Below the pieces are notes generated by a model. That model was not told where the DNA came from. It worked only from the letters and a program-made list of their open reading frames with translations, and searched no databases. The translations under genes and the position numbers were made by a program. Below are positions 24,901 to 37,051 of a stretch of DNA of 64,000 bases, one piece after another (positions within the stretch are counted from its first letter, which is position 1; each line of letters opens with the position of its first letter). Source of the DNA: Bugula neritina (Eukaryota; Bryozoa; Gymnolaemata; Cheilostomatida; Bugulidae); the NCBI GenBank assembly GCA_964035545.1, contig OZ037766.1:19495581-19559580 (forward strand), in the 5' to 3' direction.

Positions 24901-27900
24901 TTCAACTGAATTCATTGGTGAGTTTATGATAGATAACCTAACAGAAACATACTTCGAGTTTATTAATCATTTATATTTAACAACTGTACCAATACAAATC
25001 AGTAATTTAGTTCAGTAATATTTTTAGTGTTATTTATTTGGTTGTATAGAGATGTAGAAATGTCACTAAAGGGCACCTGCAATAATCTATCAATAAATGG
25101 AATGGAATTGACAATTTCCTTTAAAAAGCAAAGTTAACAAGTTCAAAGCATGGGATATGTTTTCCTCTTTTAGGTATACCTGAATTCGATCCCCACAGAA
25201 GCGGTAAGAACTCCATAAGTTGCAATTTATTGTTAAGAGATTTAGTATTTTTGATCAATTGTATGTGCTATATAAATTATATTTTTTACTTTAGAAATAA
25301 CTTTATTCCATGAGATATAGTTAATACTAGACTATTGAAAGAACTAGCTGAAGAGGTTCTATTTAAGTATTTTTCGTTAGTATTATTATTTCATGCAGTC
25401 ATTTGCCATTGTGTGTTGAAGTGTTGAAGCAAACACATGTATATCCACTAAACCCAAGTAATGAGTATGTTTCCATATCTGTATAACTATATTGTCGTTT
25501 TACAAAGTACCTTTGATTTATTTGCAAACATAAATTAATAGAAACTGCCGAGAAGTATTTAGCTTGTTTGCCATTACAACTGCCACAATCACTACTTGGT
25601 TTTGATACATTTTGAAATGTATGGCTGGTATTTGAAAAGAAAGTTTCATTTCAACTGAAATTTTTGCACTCAGATTTCTGTTGTGGACATTAAATTTAGA
25701 ACCCTATTGACCAGGATGGTAAACAATACGATTACCAGAGCTTTCTATCTTTTGGCCTCAAAGACATTTGTGGTTATATTTCACCAGATAATCTAGACTT
25801 TAGACTAAATGCTTCCGGAATTTTAATTTTACTATTTGTTGTTAATGCTAGTTGGAGATTCTTGTGAAGGCATACCATTCAAGGCTAGTCAGTTCTACGC
25901 TAGATGTACTCATGCCTTATCTGCCCTCAAGGCAGCACCTAACTCCAAGCATGTAAAGAAGAAATTGTGGGAGCCTACCACTGTTTACCTTCACTTATAC
26001 AGAAATAGAGACCGGGGTGGTAGATCTATACCATCTACTAAGAACTGGAAATTGATTAAAGTAAGTGACTGAGGGTTCTAGAATCATGCCTTCAACTCTC
26101 CTCTCACTTATTCTACCAACTCTCCTCCCACTTATTCTACCAACTCTCCTCCCACTTATTCTACCAACTCTCCTCCCACTTATTCTACCAACTCTCCTCC
26201 CACTTATTCTACCAACTCTCTTCTCACTTATTCTACCAACTCTCCTCCCACTTATTCTACCAACTCTCCTCCCACTTATTCTACCAACTCTCTTCTCACT
26301 TATTCTACCAACTCTCCTTCCACTTATTCTACCAACTCTCCTCTCACTTATTCTACCAACTCTCCTCTCACTTATTCTACCAACTCTCCTCTCACTTATT
26401 CTACCAACTCTCTTCTCACTTATTCTACCAACTCTCCTCCCACTTATTCTACCAACTCTCCTCTCACTTATTCTACCAACTCTCTTCTCACTTATTCTAC
26501 CAACTCTCCTCTCACTTATTCTACCAACTCTCCTCCCACTTATTCTACCAACTCTCCTCCCACTTATTCTACCAACTCTCCTCTCACTTATTCTATCAAC
26601 TCTCTTCTCACTTATTCTACCAACTCTCCTCTCACTTATTCTACCAACTCTCCTCCCACTTATTCTACCAACTCTCCTCCCACTTATTCTACCAACTCTC
26701 TTCTCACTTATTCTACCAACTCTCCTCCCACTTATTCTACCAACTCTCCTCTCACTTATTCTATCAACTCTCCTCTCACTTATTCTACCAACTCTCTTCT
26801 CACTTATTCTACCAACTCTCCTCTCACTTATTCTACCAACTCTCCTCCCACTTATTCTACCAACTCTCCTCTCACTTATTCTACCAACTCTCCTCTCACT
26901 TATTCTATCAACTCTCCTCCCACTTATTCTACCAACTCTCCTCCCACTTATTCTACCAACTCTCTTCTCACTTATTCTACCAACTCTCCTCTCACTTATT
27001 CTACCAACTCTCCTCCCACTTATTCTACCAACTCTCCTCTCACTTATTCTACCAACTCTCCTCTCACTTATTCTATCAACTCTCCTCCCACTTATTCTAC
27101 CAACTCTCCTCCCACTTATTCTACCAACTCTCCTCCCACTTATTCTACCAACTCTCCTCTCACTTATTCTACCAACTCTCCTCCCACTTATTCTACCAAC
27201 TCTCCTCCCACTTATTCTACCAACTCTCCTCCCACTTACTCTACCAACTCTCCTCTCACTTATTCTACCAACTCTCCTCTCACTTATTCTACCAACTCTC
27301 CTCTCACTTATTCTACCAACTCTCTTCTCACTTATTCTACCAACTCTCCTCTCACTTATTCTACCAACTCTCCTCTCACTTATTCTATCAACTCTCCTCC
27401 CACTTACTCTACCAACTCTCTTCTCACTTATTCTACCAACTCTCCTCTCACTTATTCTACCAACTCTCCTCTCACTTATTCTACCAACTCTCCTCTCACT
27501 TATTCTACCAACTCTCTTCTCACTTATTCTACCAACTCTCCTCCCACTTATTCTACCAACTCTCTTCTCACTTATTCTATCAACTCTCCTCCCACTTATT
27601 CTATCAACTCTCTTCTCACTTATTCTACCAACTCTCCTCTCACTTATTCTACCAACTCTCCTCTCACTTATTCTACCAACTCTCCTCTCACTTATTCTAC
27701 CAACTCTCTTCTCACTTATTCTACCAACTCTCCTCCCACTTATTCTACCAACTCTCCTCTCACTTATTCTACCAACTCTCCTCTCACTTATTCTACTAAC
27801 TCTCCTCTCACTTATTCTATCAACTCTCCTCCCACTTATTCTACCAACTCTCCTCTCACTTATTCTACCAACCCTCCTCTCACTTATTCTACCAACTCTC

Positions 27901-30900
27901 CTCTCACTTATTCTACCAACTCTCCTCTCACTTATTCTACCAACTCTCCTCTCACTTATTCTACCAACTCTCCTCTCACTTATTCTACCAACTCTCCTCT
28001 CACTTATTCTATCAACTCTCTTCTCACTTATTCTACCAACTCTCCTCTCACTTATTCTATCAACTCTCCTCTCACTTATTCTATCAACTCTCTTCTCACT
28101 TATTCTACCAACTCTCCTCCCACTTATTCTACCAACTCTCCTCCCACTTATTCTACCAACTCTCCTCTCACTTATTCTACCAACTCTCCTCTCACTTATT
28201 CTACCAACTCTCCTCTCACTTATTCTACCAACTCTCCTCCCACTTATTCTACCAACTCTCCTCTCACTTATTCTACCAACTCTCCTCTCACTTATTCTAC
28301 CAACTCTCCTCCCACTTATTCTACCAACTCTCCTCTCACTTATTCTATCAACTCTCCTCCCACTTATTCTACCAACTCTCCTCTCACTTATTCTACCAAC
28401 TCTCCTCTCACTTATTCTACCAACTCTCCTCTCACTTATTCTATCAACTCTCCTCCCACTTATTCTACCAACTCTCCTCTCACTTATTCTATCAACTCTC
28501 TTCTCACTTATTCTACCAACTCTCCTCTCACTTATTCTACCAACTCTCTTCTCACTTATTCTACCAACTCTCCTCTCACTTATTCTATCAACTCTCTTCT
28601 CACTTATTCTACCAACTCTCCTCTCACTTATTCTACCAACTCTCTTCTCACTTATTCTACCAACTCTCCTCCCACTTATTCTATCAACTCTCCTCTCACT
28701 TATTCTATCAACTCTCCTCTCACTTATTCTACCAACTCTCCTCCCACTTATTCTACCAACTCTCCTCTCACTTATTCTATCAACTCTCCTCCCACTTATT
28801 CTACCAACTCTCCTCTCACTTATTCTACCAACTCTCCTCCCACTTATTCTATCAACTCTCCTCTCACTTATTCTATCAACTCTCCTCCCACTTATTCTAC
28901 CAACTCTCCTCTCACTTATTCTATCAACTCTCCTCTCACTTATTCTACCAACTCTCTTCTCACTTATTCTATCAACTCTCCTCCCACTTATTCTACCAAC
29001 TCTCCTCCCACTTATTCTACCAACTCTCTTCTCACTTATTCTACCAACTCTCCTCCCACTTATTCTACCAACTCTCCTCCCACTTATTCTACCAACTCTC
29101 TTCTCACTTATTCTACCAACTCTCCTCCCACTTATTCTACCAACTCTCCTCTCACTTATTCTATCAACTCTCTTCTCACTTATTCTACCAACTCTCCTCT
29201 CACTTATTCTACCAACTCTCCTCCCACTTATTCTACCAACTCTCCTCCCACTTATTCTACCAACTCTCCTCCCACTTATTCTACCAACTCTCCTCCCACT
29301 TATTCTACCAACTCTCCTCTCACTTATTCTACCAACTCTCCTCCCACTTATTCTATCAACTCTCCTCTCACTTATTCTACCAACTCTCCCCCCACTTATT
29401 CTACCAACTCTCCTCTCACTTATTCTACCAACTCTCTTCTCACTTATTCTACCAACTCTCCTCCCACTTATTCTACCAACTCTCCTCTCACTTATTCTAC
29501 CAACTCTCCTCTCACTTATTCTACCAACTCTCTTCTCACTTATTCTACCAACTCTCCTCTCACTTATTCTATCAACTCTCTTCTCACTTATTCTACCAAC
29601 TCTCCTCTCACTTATTCTATCAACTCTCTTCTCACTTATTCTACCAACTCTCCTCTCACTTATTCTATCAACTCTCCTCTCACTTATTCTATCAACTCTC
29701 TTCTCACTTATTCTACCAACTCTCCTCTCACTTATTCTACCAACTCTCCTCTCACTTATTCTACCAACTCTCCTCTCACTTATTCTACCAACTCTCCTCT
29801 CACTTATTCTATCAACTCTCCTCCCACTTATTCTACCAACTCTCCTCTCACTTATTCTATCAACTCTCTTCTCACTTATTCTACCAACTCTCCTCTCACT
29901 TATTCTACCAACTCTCTTCTCACTTATTCTACCAACTCTCCTCCCACTTATTCTACCAACTCTCCTCTCACTTATTCTACCAACTCTCCTCTCACTTATT
30001 CTACTAACTCTCCTCTCACTTATTCTATCAACTCTCCTCCCACTTATTCTACCAACTCTCCTCTCACTTATTCTACCAACCCTCCTCTCACTTATTCTAC
30101 CAACTCGTACCAAATATTCTGTTATATTCTAGAGAATATATGACCAGTCTGCCAGGTCTCCACTGCGTATGGCAGGTATGACTACTCTGCTGCCCCTTGC
30201 CATATTCTTCCCTCTAGTTTAGTTTCCATAAAGTTGCAGCTGTTGCAAGTACAGTACTAGGATAGCATCTTGCAGTTAAGTTTCCTGCAACAAGTTCACA
30301 CAATGTTACAGATATATACGTTCTGTAATTATATAAAACTTCTGGTAGGTCAACAAACTAGCAAGATTTTCTATATACATGTATTACTTCATATTTATTG
30401 CACACCTTCAATTAATATAATCAAGTTAAATGGTAACGCCAATTTTATACAAACTATGGATTAAAATTTCACATTCATTCATATAATTATTTGTAAAATT
30501 ATTATGATGGTAGTAGTTGTAGTATATACTGTAAATGGTGTTTTTGATATTGATAACAATGAGAAAAATGTTGGATTAATTATAGTGATCAACTTGTTTC
30601 AACAGCTAACCTATGATATATATTAGAATGTGTGGTTTATTTGTGAATATTTCCTATTGGTCAACTTACCAGAATATAAAACATACAATTACGTTGGTCA
30701 CTTTTATCTTTTAAAATGTTGATTCCTATGTGACTACTTTTCTAATAAAATAGCAAAGTACATCTCTTTTATTCTGTGGAAACGTACTTAAAAACTACAT
30801 AACATCAAACAAAACAAAACATATCCATAAAAACAAGTTATGTAATTCAATCAATACTTCAACTACTAAGTTGTTTGTCCAAACACTGCTCCAGGGCTTC

Positions 30901-33900
30901 CTGTTGCCACCAGTGCAGCTTTATGGGAGCTGTGCTAGTTGCTTGCCAAGTATTCTTATGTTCTTTGTTTACGGATTATTTATCAGACTATCATAACATA
31001 GTGACCTCATTTTACAGTAGTATGGTAAGATTATATAAATTATTCTAGTATTGCTCCTAGAAAGCTTTAGTCATTCTGAAACAAGTGCATTACTTTTGTT
31101 ATTATTTTGTTAAAGTTGATTTCACTCAATATATTATACTTTTGTTTTACTTGTTTTGATTTACTTATCAAAATCTAATGGGAATTTTATGGTGGGTTGT
31201 TAGTTTGGCTTTAAAGGGTTGCTCGATCTTAGTTTATTACAATCACATTATAATTATGAACTATAATCTAATGTGTATGCAAAAAATTGTGACTTTGCAA
31301 AGGGATATGTGCCTAGAAAACAGCTTTTCAAAATTCTAATTTTGAGGGAGGTAAAATTTTCAGCCATGAAAAAGAATAGCCTAATACGTGACGTGTGAAC
31401 GCCAGTAACTATGCTGCACGTGCTAACTATAACGCTAGTATTCAAGGTTGCTGAGCACAATATCAACCAATAACGCTCAAGCAGTTACAGTGCGCTATAT
31501 AGGTCAGCTTTGGTGTGCCCGTAATATTGCACAATCGGACCTAGTTTAGATTAATCGCAGGCATTCATCCTAAAGAATGCATGTTTTTGCAATGCTTTTT
31601 TCTAATGTTTACAAGCAAAATATAGCCTAATGTTATCACATACATGTTATTTAAAACGTCAAAAAACTATAGATTGAGATAATTCACATTTGCACTTCTA
31701 TAAATATACAAATTACGAGCTGAAAGATCACATCTCACAGTCATATTTCTATAGTTATTCATTTGTATAGTCACGTGACCAGCAGGAATGCTGGCGCTGT
31801 TACGTCACATTTCCCAGCTCATTTCAAAATCGGCGTTTTGGCTGTTACCAATCTACACCCTCAACTTCAACTAACTTTTTCTACCTTTGGTCAAATGCTT
31901 TTTGTCAATGCATGCTTAGAAAAACACAATATTATGTGTGTTTGACCTAAATGGCCATTTATTAAACAAGATAGAGCAATCCTTTAACAGTTTACATATG
32001 ATATATCATATATTATATGGTTTTGTATTATGATTATCACAGGTCCTAGTTGAATTTTTAAAAACAGTTTCATATAATTACACCGTTATCCTTATTTGAT
32101 TTTACCTTTAAATTTATATTTTTAGATGCTCTTCATGAAATATCGGATCAGCAACAAGGTAAGCAGATGCTAATCATTAACCTAGTGTTAGCATTTTCAA
32201 CTGTGCATGTTATATACAGTTGCTGTAACGTTTATAGGAGGTGAACTATTTAAAATATATGTAAATAGTAAGTGAAGACATTTTCTCTTGGCGTTTTATA
32301 TAATTTTATGTTATATTTGAAGAAGTGGCCGCACCATTTCAAAATGTGATGAATATAAAAGTGAACAATTTCTTTCTTTTCTGTAGTGTTGAACGGTGTC
32401 ATGCCGAAAATATTTTTAAATAGCAGAACACACTAAACAGAGCAAATACACTGACTATTAGCTTCCTAGTAATATTTCATAGTATATTTATAGTAACTTG
32501 ATACGGCATTCTAAAGCTATTTATTTTGTTTCTAGGTTTGAGGGAGACAATAAGGTTTGATGATTTATACATACAATATAAGTTGATCACCTGTACTAAA
32601 TGTTTTCTTTATATAAAACATTTAATTTATAATAGTTACTGTCTATTTAGCTCTTTGTAAGCAAATGATGCTCATTTTTATTGAAGTGACTCCATAAAGT
32701 TTTCTCAAGCAGCTAAAGGGGGGACTCTTTTAGACCTTCCTGGTGCACCTGTCATTACAGATCCTGAAACAGGTGAAAAGTCTCAGGATCTGACAGGTGT
32801 TGACGTGAAGGTATTACATACATACTGTGCATACATATGTACATACATACATACATGCATACGTACATACATACATACATACTGTACATACATATGTACA
32901 TACATACATACATACGTACGTACGTACGTACATACATACTGTACTATACATACATGTAATACATACATGTAATACATACATACATACTGTACATACATGC
33001 ATACTTACATACATGCATGTATAAGACAACTGTATGACTAGTTAATTGTTCTGTTACACCCTGTATTTCTGAGACTTATTTGTCTCCCTTTGACAGTCAA
33101 ATGGTATGACTACTAACATATAAGTAACTGTATAGCCTTTGTACCAGCAATTAATGGTGTACATATTTTTTGCAGAGAATAACTGTATCAGCCCAGCAAA
33201 TAGCTGAGGCTATGCTATATCTTAGTCATCATAACATATTCACTAAGAAAATGGTGAAGGATCGTTTCATTTGGAAAAAGAGAATGCAGGCGATTTCTAA
33301 TCAGGCTAAGATAACGGCAGCAGAGAATACACAAAGAGAACATCCAAAATTTCTCAAAATTATGTCTCTTACATTAAGGGTAGCTAAAAGTGAACCTGGC
33401 GCTGGTTCAAGAGCTCAGAAACCCCCGGTCTGTCTCTCCACCACCTGTCAACACAAGGTACTTTAAGAACCACTTCTCAGTGTATGATATCTGAAACTCT
33501 ATGACTTCAAGTCACATTAATTTGGTTTTAATTTAATGAATCAATTTGATTTATAGGTGCTGCACAAATTTTATTTATCATTAGCTATTATTTCACACAA
33601 GATTGGATTACTTCTAACTATATTTCTTGCTAATAGGTGCCTAGTTTATCCGCAAAGTCTGCAGTATCAGCTAGAATTGGCAGAACACTAACTGGTGAGT
33701 TGATATATTTCACTAGAGCTGATCTAATCTACTTCATACTATACTCTGGCACCTTGTAGGAGAGTCTAATACTAGTCACTGAAGGCCACTTGCAGCTCAT
33801 CAAATCTTCCAACTGTTTGGATCACTTGCTATCAACAATTTCAGTTTTTAGGACATAATGAATACCTTATAATATTCTTATTCACACATAAAAATATATA

Positions 33901-36900
33901 CAATGTTGTACCGATTTTGGATTGATTCTTATAATGTTAATTTAACAATATTAGATAATGGTGGACTGTAAAACAATTATTTTATTTGTATGTGTTTGTG
34001 TGCATTGTGTTTGTGTGTGTGTTGACTGTTGTGGCTGTGTGTATTGTGTTTGTGTGTATTGTATTGTGTTTGCGAGTTGTGGTTGTGTGTATTGTATTGT
34101 GTTTGCGAGTTGTGGCTGTGTGAACAGTGACATGCACCTACTGGCTGCCAACCTATTTATCTCGATACAGGTTGTTACTCTCCAAAAATCAAATCATCTC
34201 AATCTTACAATCTACCCTCTGCTTTTGGCAACTCCCCATCCCGTTACAAGTTGAATGCTGGAGGGGTGAGTAAAAAGAAGTTTCCTGAGACGAACAGACG
34301 GACTCCTATAAAAGCCGCTAGAAATAACTATGCTAAACCTATGCAAAAGCAAGCTAATGCTGACAGGCTTTCGGGCAGCAGTGATGAACAGTTTATTGAT
34401 GGTCACTGGAAGAAAAACCCTTTCAAAAAGTACGGTGATATCAGTTAGTTGCACTTTGTTTCTATATTTTGATGAATGTTGCAAAGTAGGCTTATTTCAA
34501 ATTGAATACATTGTGTTACATGAAGTTGGTTTTTTATGCATGCCAAGACCTTTATCAGTTCACTTACTTTTCATTCAGTAAACACACACCTGGTGACTCG
34601 TAAATATTTACATCTTTATATTATCAAACCGCAACAAGGTATAAAATATTAGTAAATTTAGTAACACAAAAGTTTCAACTCTTCTCATCACTTTACATTT
34701 AAGACATTATCAATTAATGAGTTTCCAACCATGATCATGTTTTTCTAGTTATCGGAGAGCAGGCTTTACTGGGAACATCACTTTGATTAAATTGAGGGGC
34801 AGAAACGTGACACACAGCGATCTCTACAAACCAACACCATCTATGGAAAGCATTCTTCATCGAAGTTTTATAAGAGATAGGCTAGTAAAACCTGGTCATG
34901 TTGATGAAGTTATTTCTCTTTCTTCAAAAACGAGCTTACCTCCCATAAATCAGCCATCAACATTCAAGGCATGGTGCATGTATACTTTTTGCTATTATTT
35001 TTGTCAAGTGCAAGCTGTCCTTAGAGGATTAAAGAATATTGTGGACTTAATGTGTTGTTGTCTTCTCTTTTTATAGACAATTTATAACATGATGAACCAA
35101 ACTACCACTCAAGCAGAGTTTCTTTCTGATAAAGACTCCAGGGACCTAATTCTAGAAAAGTTTAGAGGTCGTCTGCTAAGTGAAGCAGCAAAAGAGAAAA
35201 AGGCTATAGCCTTTCAATCATATTTACAGGGCACTGCTGGAAAAGCTTATACTCAACATGTTTACATCCGGAAATCAAATAACAGGTCTCTAAATAAATC
35301 ATTTTTAATATCTATAGTATGTACATTATTAAAAATAGTAAGCAGGAAATATTTTTAAACACTACTTTATTTATCTAAATGAATAAAGTAGCAAACAAAA
35401 AATATTTCTTGTTTATTTTTGTATAATGTGTTCGTGTGTGTGTTCGTTCGTATGTGTGTAATTTAAAACTCAGTTTTGTGCATTTGTACCCATTGGATGC
35501 ATATAAAACAAGACAGTCAGCATCAAAAGTACATAGTGGAAGATTAGCGATGGGTAAAACATGTAAAACGTGTAGTTTTGATAGTCATTATGGATGCTTT
35601 AAGAAAACTAGGATATGAAAATTATCATGGTAATGAACATAAAGTAACCAACTGTGTTGCTATATTTTAGACCCACACATTACCAGCTGGAAATTATTCT
35701 TAGCATGTCATTGAATATAAGACTATAAATAATATTGCTGATTATATAGTGTTATTAAAAAGTGTCATGTTATCATCAAGAATATACACACGCGGCCCAG
35801 CAAAGTCTGTGCAGTTGGATGATTCTGGAGAGAACATTGTTACTGGAGAGAACATCGTAGCTGAAGAGGAAGTTCTTGAATTTAAAAGCAAAAGAACATA
35901 TACTCAGCCGAAAATTCTACCTCCACCAAACAGTCAGTAATCGTTTCAAAATCTTTTGTCTTTTTTGCTGATCAATTTCAACCATTTTTAAGTTTGCAAT
36001 GCTAGGAAATTTTATTAAGAGTATATTATCTTTACTGTGTTTAGAATGTATTACTATATCTAGTTTTACCATAAAATTATAATTGCAATGAAATAGACCT
36101 CAAATGTTATATATTTTAATTATGTTCTACCAAAATGATAATGAATTTTACAGCATATGTTTTATGAATAAGAGGTTGCCTATTGCATGGTCATTTATAA
36201 AATTGATTTGGAGGTTAGAAAGTCCCTGCACCAAGTCCAATGTGAATGTACTGATATTGGTAGCGTACCAGGAGCTTAGTTGCTAATAGCTAGTCTACAA
36301 GTCGAATAAATAGAAAAGCATTTATTCTTGTTTATGCAGTCAACTCTAAAAATCTGGGCAGCGTTCAATCTAAACCCAACATCTACCAACCAGTGATGAG
36401 TTCCCATGTCAAGAGTTCAAGGATTTCTTTGGCGCCTTCGTTGCCCAGCGTTTCTGGTAAGTGTCAATCTCACCAACCTCTGTGATCAGTGGGTAAAGCT
36501 ATACTCTTGTAACTAGTTGCATGTTCTTGCTAAAGTTTATATGATTTTATTGAATATTCAATGTCTCGGGCTGATAATACTCAGCTCTATAATTATTTGT
36601 ATTGTAGGGTCTAACTTTGTTACCCACCAAAGCAGAAAGGCAAGTAATAGTAAATTAGTATATAGTTAATTGATGGTGAGCAATTGCATAAATTTTAATG
36701 GTGTTGTTTATTTAAAGCAAGTCTCACAAACTTGGCATCATAGAAATTAGGTGACTGCTCTACAGTTCTAAAGTATGCATATTTTATGATACTTAAAAAT
36801 TATAATTCTAAAAATATACAATATAACAAATGTGCAAGGTTTGCTCTAGTAGACAAAGTACTATGAGGAGCTCTCACATTCTTACTTGTAATTACTCATC

Positions 36901-37051
36901 CATTGATGACTATGTATTGTTAATGCAGGGCTAATAAAATCTCGAACATTGACAACAGTTTGTTTTTTATCACTAATAACTTTATACTTTTTAAATTTAG
37001 AATTCTAAAAAGCCAATATCGCTTGGTAAAGTTAAGAAATCATCTAAGTAG
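15921..37051 (+). CDS. MetE-type (cobalamin-independent methionine synthase fold) domain protein, long form, 5' end missing
   Basis: Thirty-two exons with consistent phases: 15921-16049, 16528-16653, 16744-16882, 17112-17337, 17751-17810, 18065-18198, 18642-18823, 19075-19192, 19353-19567, 19940-20139, 21035-21133, 21282-21366, 21902-22108, 22309-22411, 22666-22771, 22897-23233, 24185-24356, 24802-24917, 25174-25203, 25852-26060, 30133-30175, 32126-32158, 32713-32810, 33176-33457, 33637-33694, 34171-34429, 34749-34968, 35077-35285, 35763-35932, 36340-36456, 36608-36639 and 37001-37051 (TAG). They encode 1,520 residues; the start is not found. Residues about 332-672 match the MetE C-terminal/UROD-like barrel: VATDGS, VPIITGKLEV, CIPGPFTI and HVQVDEP, with zinc-ligand candidates HAC (about 535), E in VCVED (about 574) and C in SVTCGL (about 632). 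Everything after 672 is basic, Ser/Lys-rich and unrecognised. Substrate unknown. Weakest junctions: 18642, 34968 and 35763. Confidence 0.75.
17791..17860 (+). repeat. 35-bp tandem duplication spanning an exon end and its 5' splice site
   Basis: 17791-17825 and 17826-17860 differ at two positions. The first copy holds the last 20 bases of the exon 17751-17810 and the donor GTAAGT. The second copy repeats both inside the intron, with the donor changed to GTAAAT. Using the second donor would add 35 nt and shift the frame. Confidence 0.9.
21496..21901 (+). repeat. About 46-bp minisatellite running into a 3' splice site
   Basis: About eight copies, each with CTTACAG followed by TGTGTGTAGAA and an AT-rich stretch (TATATTATAACTTACT, then CTAGTATATGT). 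The last copy supplies the real acceptor (AG at 21900-21901), and its TGTGTGTAGAA becomes the first 11 bases of exon 21902-22108. Older copies are more diverged. Confidence 0.9.
23289..23465 (+). mobile_element. tRNA-derived SINE, copy D
   Basis: Diverged sense copy: B-box-like GGTTCAAATCTC near 23316, the block GCCATTGGCGATGTTATG, CAGCCATAATTGCTCC, and the tail AACAGGGATAGAGACTATC. It lies just after the exon 22897-23233 in the MetE-like gene. Confidence 0.8.
24036..24118 (+). CDS. Alternative last exon of the MetE-like gene (short form)
   Basis: An acceptor (CTGAACTATAG) at 24035 is followed by an 83-nt open segment. It joins in phase to the exon ending 23233 and gives GESTLVNLQQPSVTCGSI and a further nine residues before TAA at 24116-24118. 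An AATAAA lies 13 nt downstream (24131-24136). The resulting protein would have at least 848 residues, containing the whole MetE-like domain but none of the long basic tail. Exon 24185-24356 also takes phase 1 from the same donor, so the two are mutually exclusive choices. Either this is a true alternative polyadenylated exon, or the tail exons belong to another transcript. Confidence 0.55.
24131..24136 (+). terminator. Poly(A) signal AATAAA of the short form
   Basis: Canonical hexamer 13 nt after the TAA of the alternative last exon. Confidence 0.5.
26089..30106. repeat. 4-kb 24-bp minisatellite, G-free on the plus strand, filling an intron
   Basis: About 167 units of 24 bp: core CTTATTCTACCAAC followed by a ten-base C/T-rich part, with recurring variants (CTATC for CTACC; TCCTCC or TTCTCT for TCCTCT). 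I see no G on the plus strand from 26089 to 30106. The array fills the intron between exons 25852-26060 and 30133-30175, starting 29 nt after the donor and ending 26 nt before the acceptor exon. Because 24 is divisible by three and no unit holds a stop, ORFs of over 1,350 codons appear on both strands. They are by-products of the repeat and are not in frame with the flanking exon, which meets TGA at 26070. Confidence 0.95.
31388..31807. promoter_or_regulatory. Cluster of E-box and CRE-like sites in an intron
   Basis: ACGTGACGTG near 31388, GCACGTGC near 31412, the palindrome GTCACGTGAC at 31770-31779 and TTACGTCA at 31800-31807. They occur in two short stretches locally richer in CpG than the surroundings. 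They resemble bHLH-ZIP and CREB/ATF binding sites. No promoter or exon is demonstrated; an old transposon is an alternative. Confidence 0.3.
32811..33020 (+). repeat. CATA/TACA microsatellite beginning at a 5' splice site
   Basis: Directly after the exon ending 32810 the donor GTATTACATACATAC leads into about 200 bp of CATA repeats with CTGTA and CATGTA interruptions. The many ORFs through it are repeat artefacts. Confidence 0.9.
33975..34125 (+). repeat. GTGT-rich imperfect minisatellite
   Basis: Units of the type GTGTTTGCGAGTTGTGG and TGTGTGTATTGTATT in an intron of the MetE-like gene, ending about 45 bp before exon 34171-34429. Confidence 0.8.

Noticed and set aside
25995-30132. Open reading frames of over 1,350 codons on both strands (Leu/Ile/Pro/Thr repeats and Arg/Ile/Ser repeats)
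   Set aside because: They exist only because a 24-bp unit without stops is repeated. The plus frame is not in phase with the exon before it and the region is bounded by good splice sites.
32537-32555. 19-nt candidate exon after TTGTTTCTAG in the MetE-like gene
   Set aside because: Including it breaks the phase between 32158 and 32713, and its donor (GTTTGA) is weak. The neighbours join in frame without it.
34430-34446. Stop codon TAG at 34446 as the end of the MetE-like gene
   Set aside because: A donor (AA|GTACGG) at 34429 joins 34749 in phase and the frame stays open through five more exons to a convincing end at 37051.
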